NCBI GenBank assembly: GCA_016210395.1
Contig: JACQUI010000101.1
Location: forward strand, 1 to 23,519
Source of the DNA: Chloroflexota bacterium
Lineage (GTDB): Bacteria > Chloroflexota > Dehalococcoidia > Lucifugimonadales > JACPCL1
DNA: 23,519 bases
Direction: 5' to 3'
Of this stretch, positions 22,539 to 23,519 are shown piece after piece (the stretch's first letter is position 1; the number at the start of each line of letters is the position of its first letter). Both the position numbers and the translations under genes were made by a program. The notes below the pieces were generated by a model. It searched no databases and was not told the origin of the DNA. It worked only from the letters and a program-made list of their open reading frames with translations.

Positions 22539-23231
22539 ATGCTCGCACAACCGCAGTCCAGCAAGTCTCTGCTCTACGTGTCCGTCCAACCTGATGGATA
22601 TGATCCAAGCCGCAGCTATCCTCTGGTCATTCTGCTGCACGGCTATGGGGCCAATATGTATGACCTTGTAGACCTTGCCCCTGCCATTGACGCGCAGAGC
22701 TACATCTACGTTAGCCCCAATGCGCCGATCCCGGTCTTGATAGGGGAGGGGATGATGGGGTACTCCTGGCGGCCCGCCCGCGATGACGGCGGGCCTCCCG
22801 AAGCCCAGGAGGCGCAGGCGCTACGGGTGGAGGGCATGCTCCAGGAGTTCTTTGCAGAAGTGATGGAGCGGTACAAGGTGGCGCCGCGCCGTACGGTACT
22901 GATCGGCTTTTCCCAGGGCGGCGCCATGACCTACAACCTGGGCCTGGCCCGTCCTGACCTCTTTGCGGGGCTGGCGTGCCTGAGCACCGGCATCAACAAC
23001 CAGTCCCTGGTGCAAAGCCGTCTCCCTGCCCAGCGAACGCAGCCCGTGTTCATCGCCCACGGCCTGCAGGACAACCCAGACCGGGCGCGCCTGGCGCGGG
23101 CGTTCCTGGAGGAAGCCGGGTACAAGCCGGAATACCACGAGTACGGCATGGGCCACCAGATTACCGATGCCGTGCTTGCTGACCTTGCCCCCTGGGTGCG
23201 CAAGGTGTTGCCAATGCCGGCGCTACGCTAG
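22539..23231 (+). CDS. phospholipase/carboxylesterase family alpha/beta hydrolase
   Basis: The product has 230 residues, the usual length of the small carboxylesterase/acyl-protein-thioesterase-like family (Abhydrolase_2). LVILLHGYGAN (29-39) gives the oxyanion region. The nucleophile is Ser125 in GFSQGG, the acid Asp178 in AHGLQDN and the base His206 in GMGHQI: a complete triad in the expected order. There is no signal peptide, so it is cytosolic and probably cleaves short-chain esters or acyl-thioesters. ATG 22539 has a modest AAAGG site (22528-22532) six bases before. Nothing nearby suggests a specific pathway. Confidence 0.92.
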   Translation: MLAQPQSSKSLLYVSVQPDGYDPSRSYPLVILLHGYGANMYDLVDLAPAIDAQSYIYVSPNAPIPVLIGEGMMGYSWRPARDDGGPPEAQEAQALRVEGMLQEFFAEVMERYKVAPRRTVLIGFSQGGAMTYNLGLARPDLFAGLACLSTGINNQSLVQSRLPAQRTQPVFIAHGLQDNPDRARLARAFLEEAGYKPEYHEYGMGHQITDAVLADLAPWVRKVLPMPALR

Positions 23232-23519
23232 CCGAGCAGCGGGAACACAGAGAGGCGGAGCGTAGTTGGATCGAACGTCGTTTGACCGCCTTCTCGTTCG
23301 CTGCGCTCAGGGCTTCGGCAGAATGACAAGATAGCTCGCGACCCTTGCAGGCACATCGCGGGCCACTTGTTCAGGCACGCCACTGTCATTCTGAGCTTTC
23401 GCAGGCGGCGGGGCGCCGCCAGTCCCAGGGCATGACATCGAAGCGAAGGCAGGTGCGCAGAGGGCGGCCAGCCCTCGCCGGGGGCTGCTGGGGGTGTCCC
23501 CGTAGGGGCGCAAGGCTTG
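23232..23519. repeat. cluster of intergenic repeat fragments at the window end
   Basis: No gene is seen. TTCGCTGCGCTCAGGGCTTCG runs into AGAATGACA (23320-23328), whose complement TGTCATTCT is at 23384-23392, so the two face each other. GGCGG/CCGCC (23404-23420) is a small hairpin. TGGGGGTGTCCCC (23489-23501) repeats the 13-mer at 13409-13421 inverted. GTAGGGGCGCAAGGCTTG (23502-23519) is probably the left half of another GTAGGGGCG palindrome cut by the window edge. Confidence 0.5.

Noticed and set aside
1..23519. CRISPR arrays, tRNA or rRNA genes, insertion sequences, phage genes
   Set aside because: No regularly spaced direct repeats, no cloverleaf or rRNA-like segments, and no transposase or integrase motifs were seen; the short repeats found are not arrayed with spacers.

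Overview
The window is GC-rich, densely coded bacterial chromosome. It has about 17 convincing protein genes and no rRNA, tRNA, CRISPR array, transposase or phage gene that I can recognise. The gene mix suggests an uncultured Chloroflexota, perhaps Dehalococcoidia-like or SAR202-like. It combines many small catabolic oxidoreductase families, a luciferase-like flavin/F420 enzyme, paired MFS carriers of the oxalate/formate-antiporter type, a KdpE-like regulator with a GAF-PAS kinase, an OmcA/MtrC-type decaheme cytochrome, and short palindromic repeats between genes. That assignment is inference from gene content; there is no marker gene here that settles it.

Left part (1-9.9 kb). A secreted acidic protein and an ICMT-like membrane methyltransferase overlap by ATGA on the minus strand. 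Then come mostly independent metabolic genes: an SDR (-), a fumarylacetoacetate-hydrolase-type enzyme (-), a luciferase-like oxidoreductase (+) with a clear promoter, a small coiled-coil protein (+), an ornithine cyclodeaminase/mu-crystallin family protein (-), a tandemly duplicated carboxymuconolactone-decarboxylase/AhpD-like protein (-), a D-2-hydroxyacid dehydrogenase (-) and, divergent from it, a Gfo/Idh/MocA protein (+) that lacks the usual catalytic residues. They look like scattered catabolic functions rather than one pathway operon.

Middle (9.8-17.3 kb). An MFS carrier (-) is followed by a RidA-like protein and a small exported protein (+). A strong bidirectional terminator separates these from a two-component system (-): a GAF-PAS histidine kinase with its own sigma70-type promoter and an OmpR/KdpE-type regulator. 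The GTPase gene typA/bipA (+) follows.

Right part (17.3-23.5 kb). The most striking locus is a predicted lipoprotein of 733 residues. Its acylated cysteine is followed at once by 19 uninterrupted Gly-X-Y collagen-like triplets and then by two pentaheme modules: nine CXXCH plus one CX3CH. It has a good promoter with a perfect 24-bp dyad just after the expected start site. A membrane-anchored TPR protein follows beyond a terminator. A second MFS carrier (-), a repeat-filled intergenic region and a phospholipase/carboxylesterase (+) close the window.

Several genes begin at GTG or TTG codons marked by strong Shine-Dalgarno sequences, so longest-ORF starts are wrong in many places. Repeats include a 112-bp element present twice (6075-6186 and 22283-22394) and palindromes of a 'GTAGGGGCG' type near 9761, 20631 and 23502.
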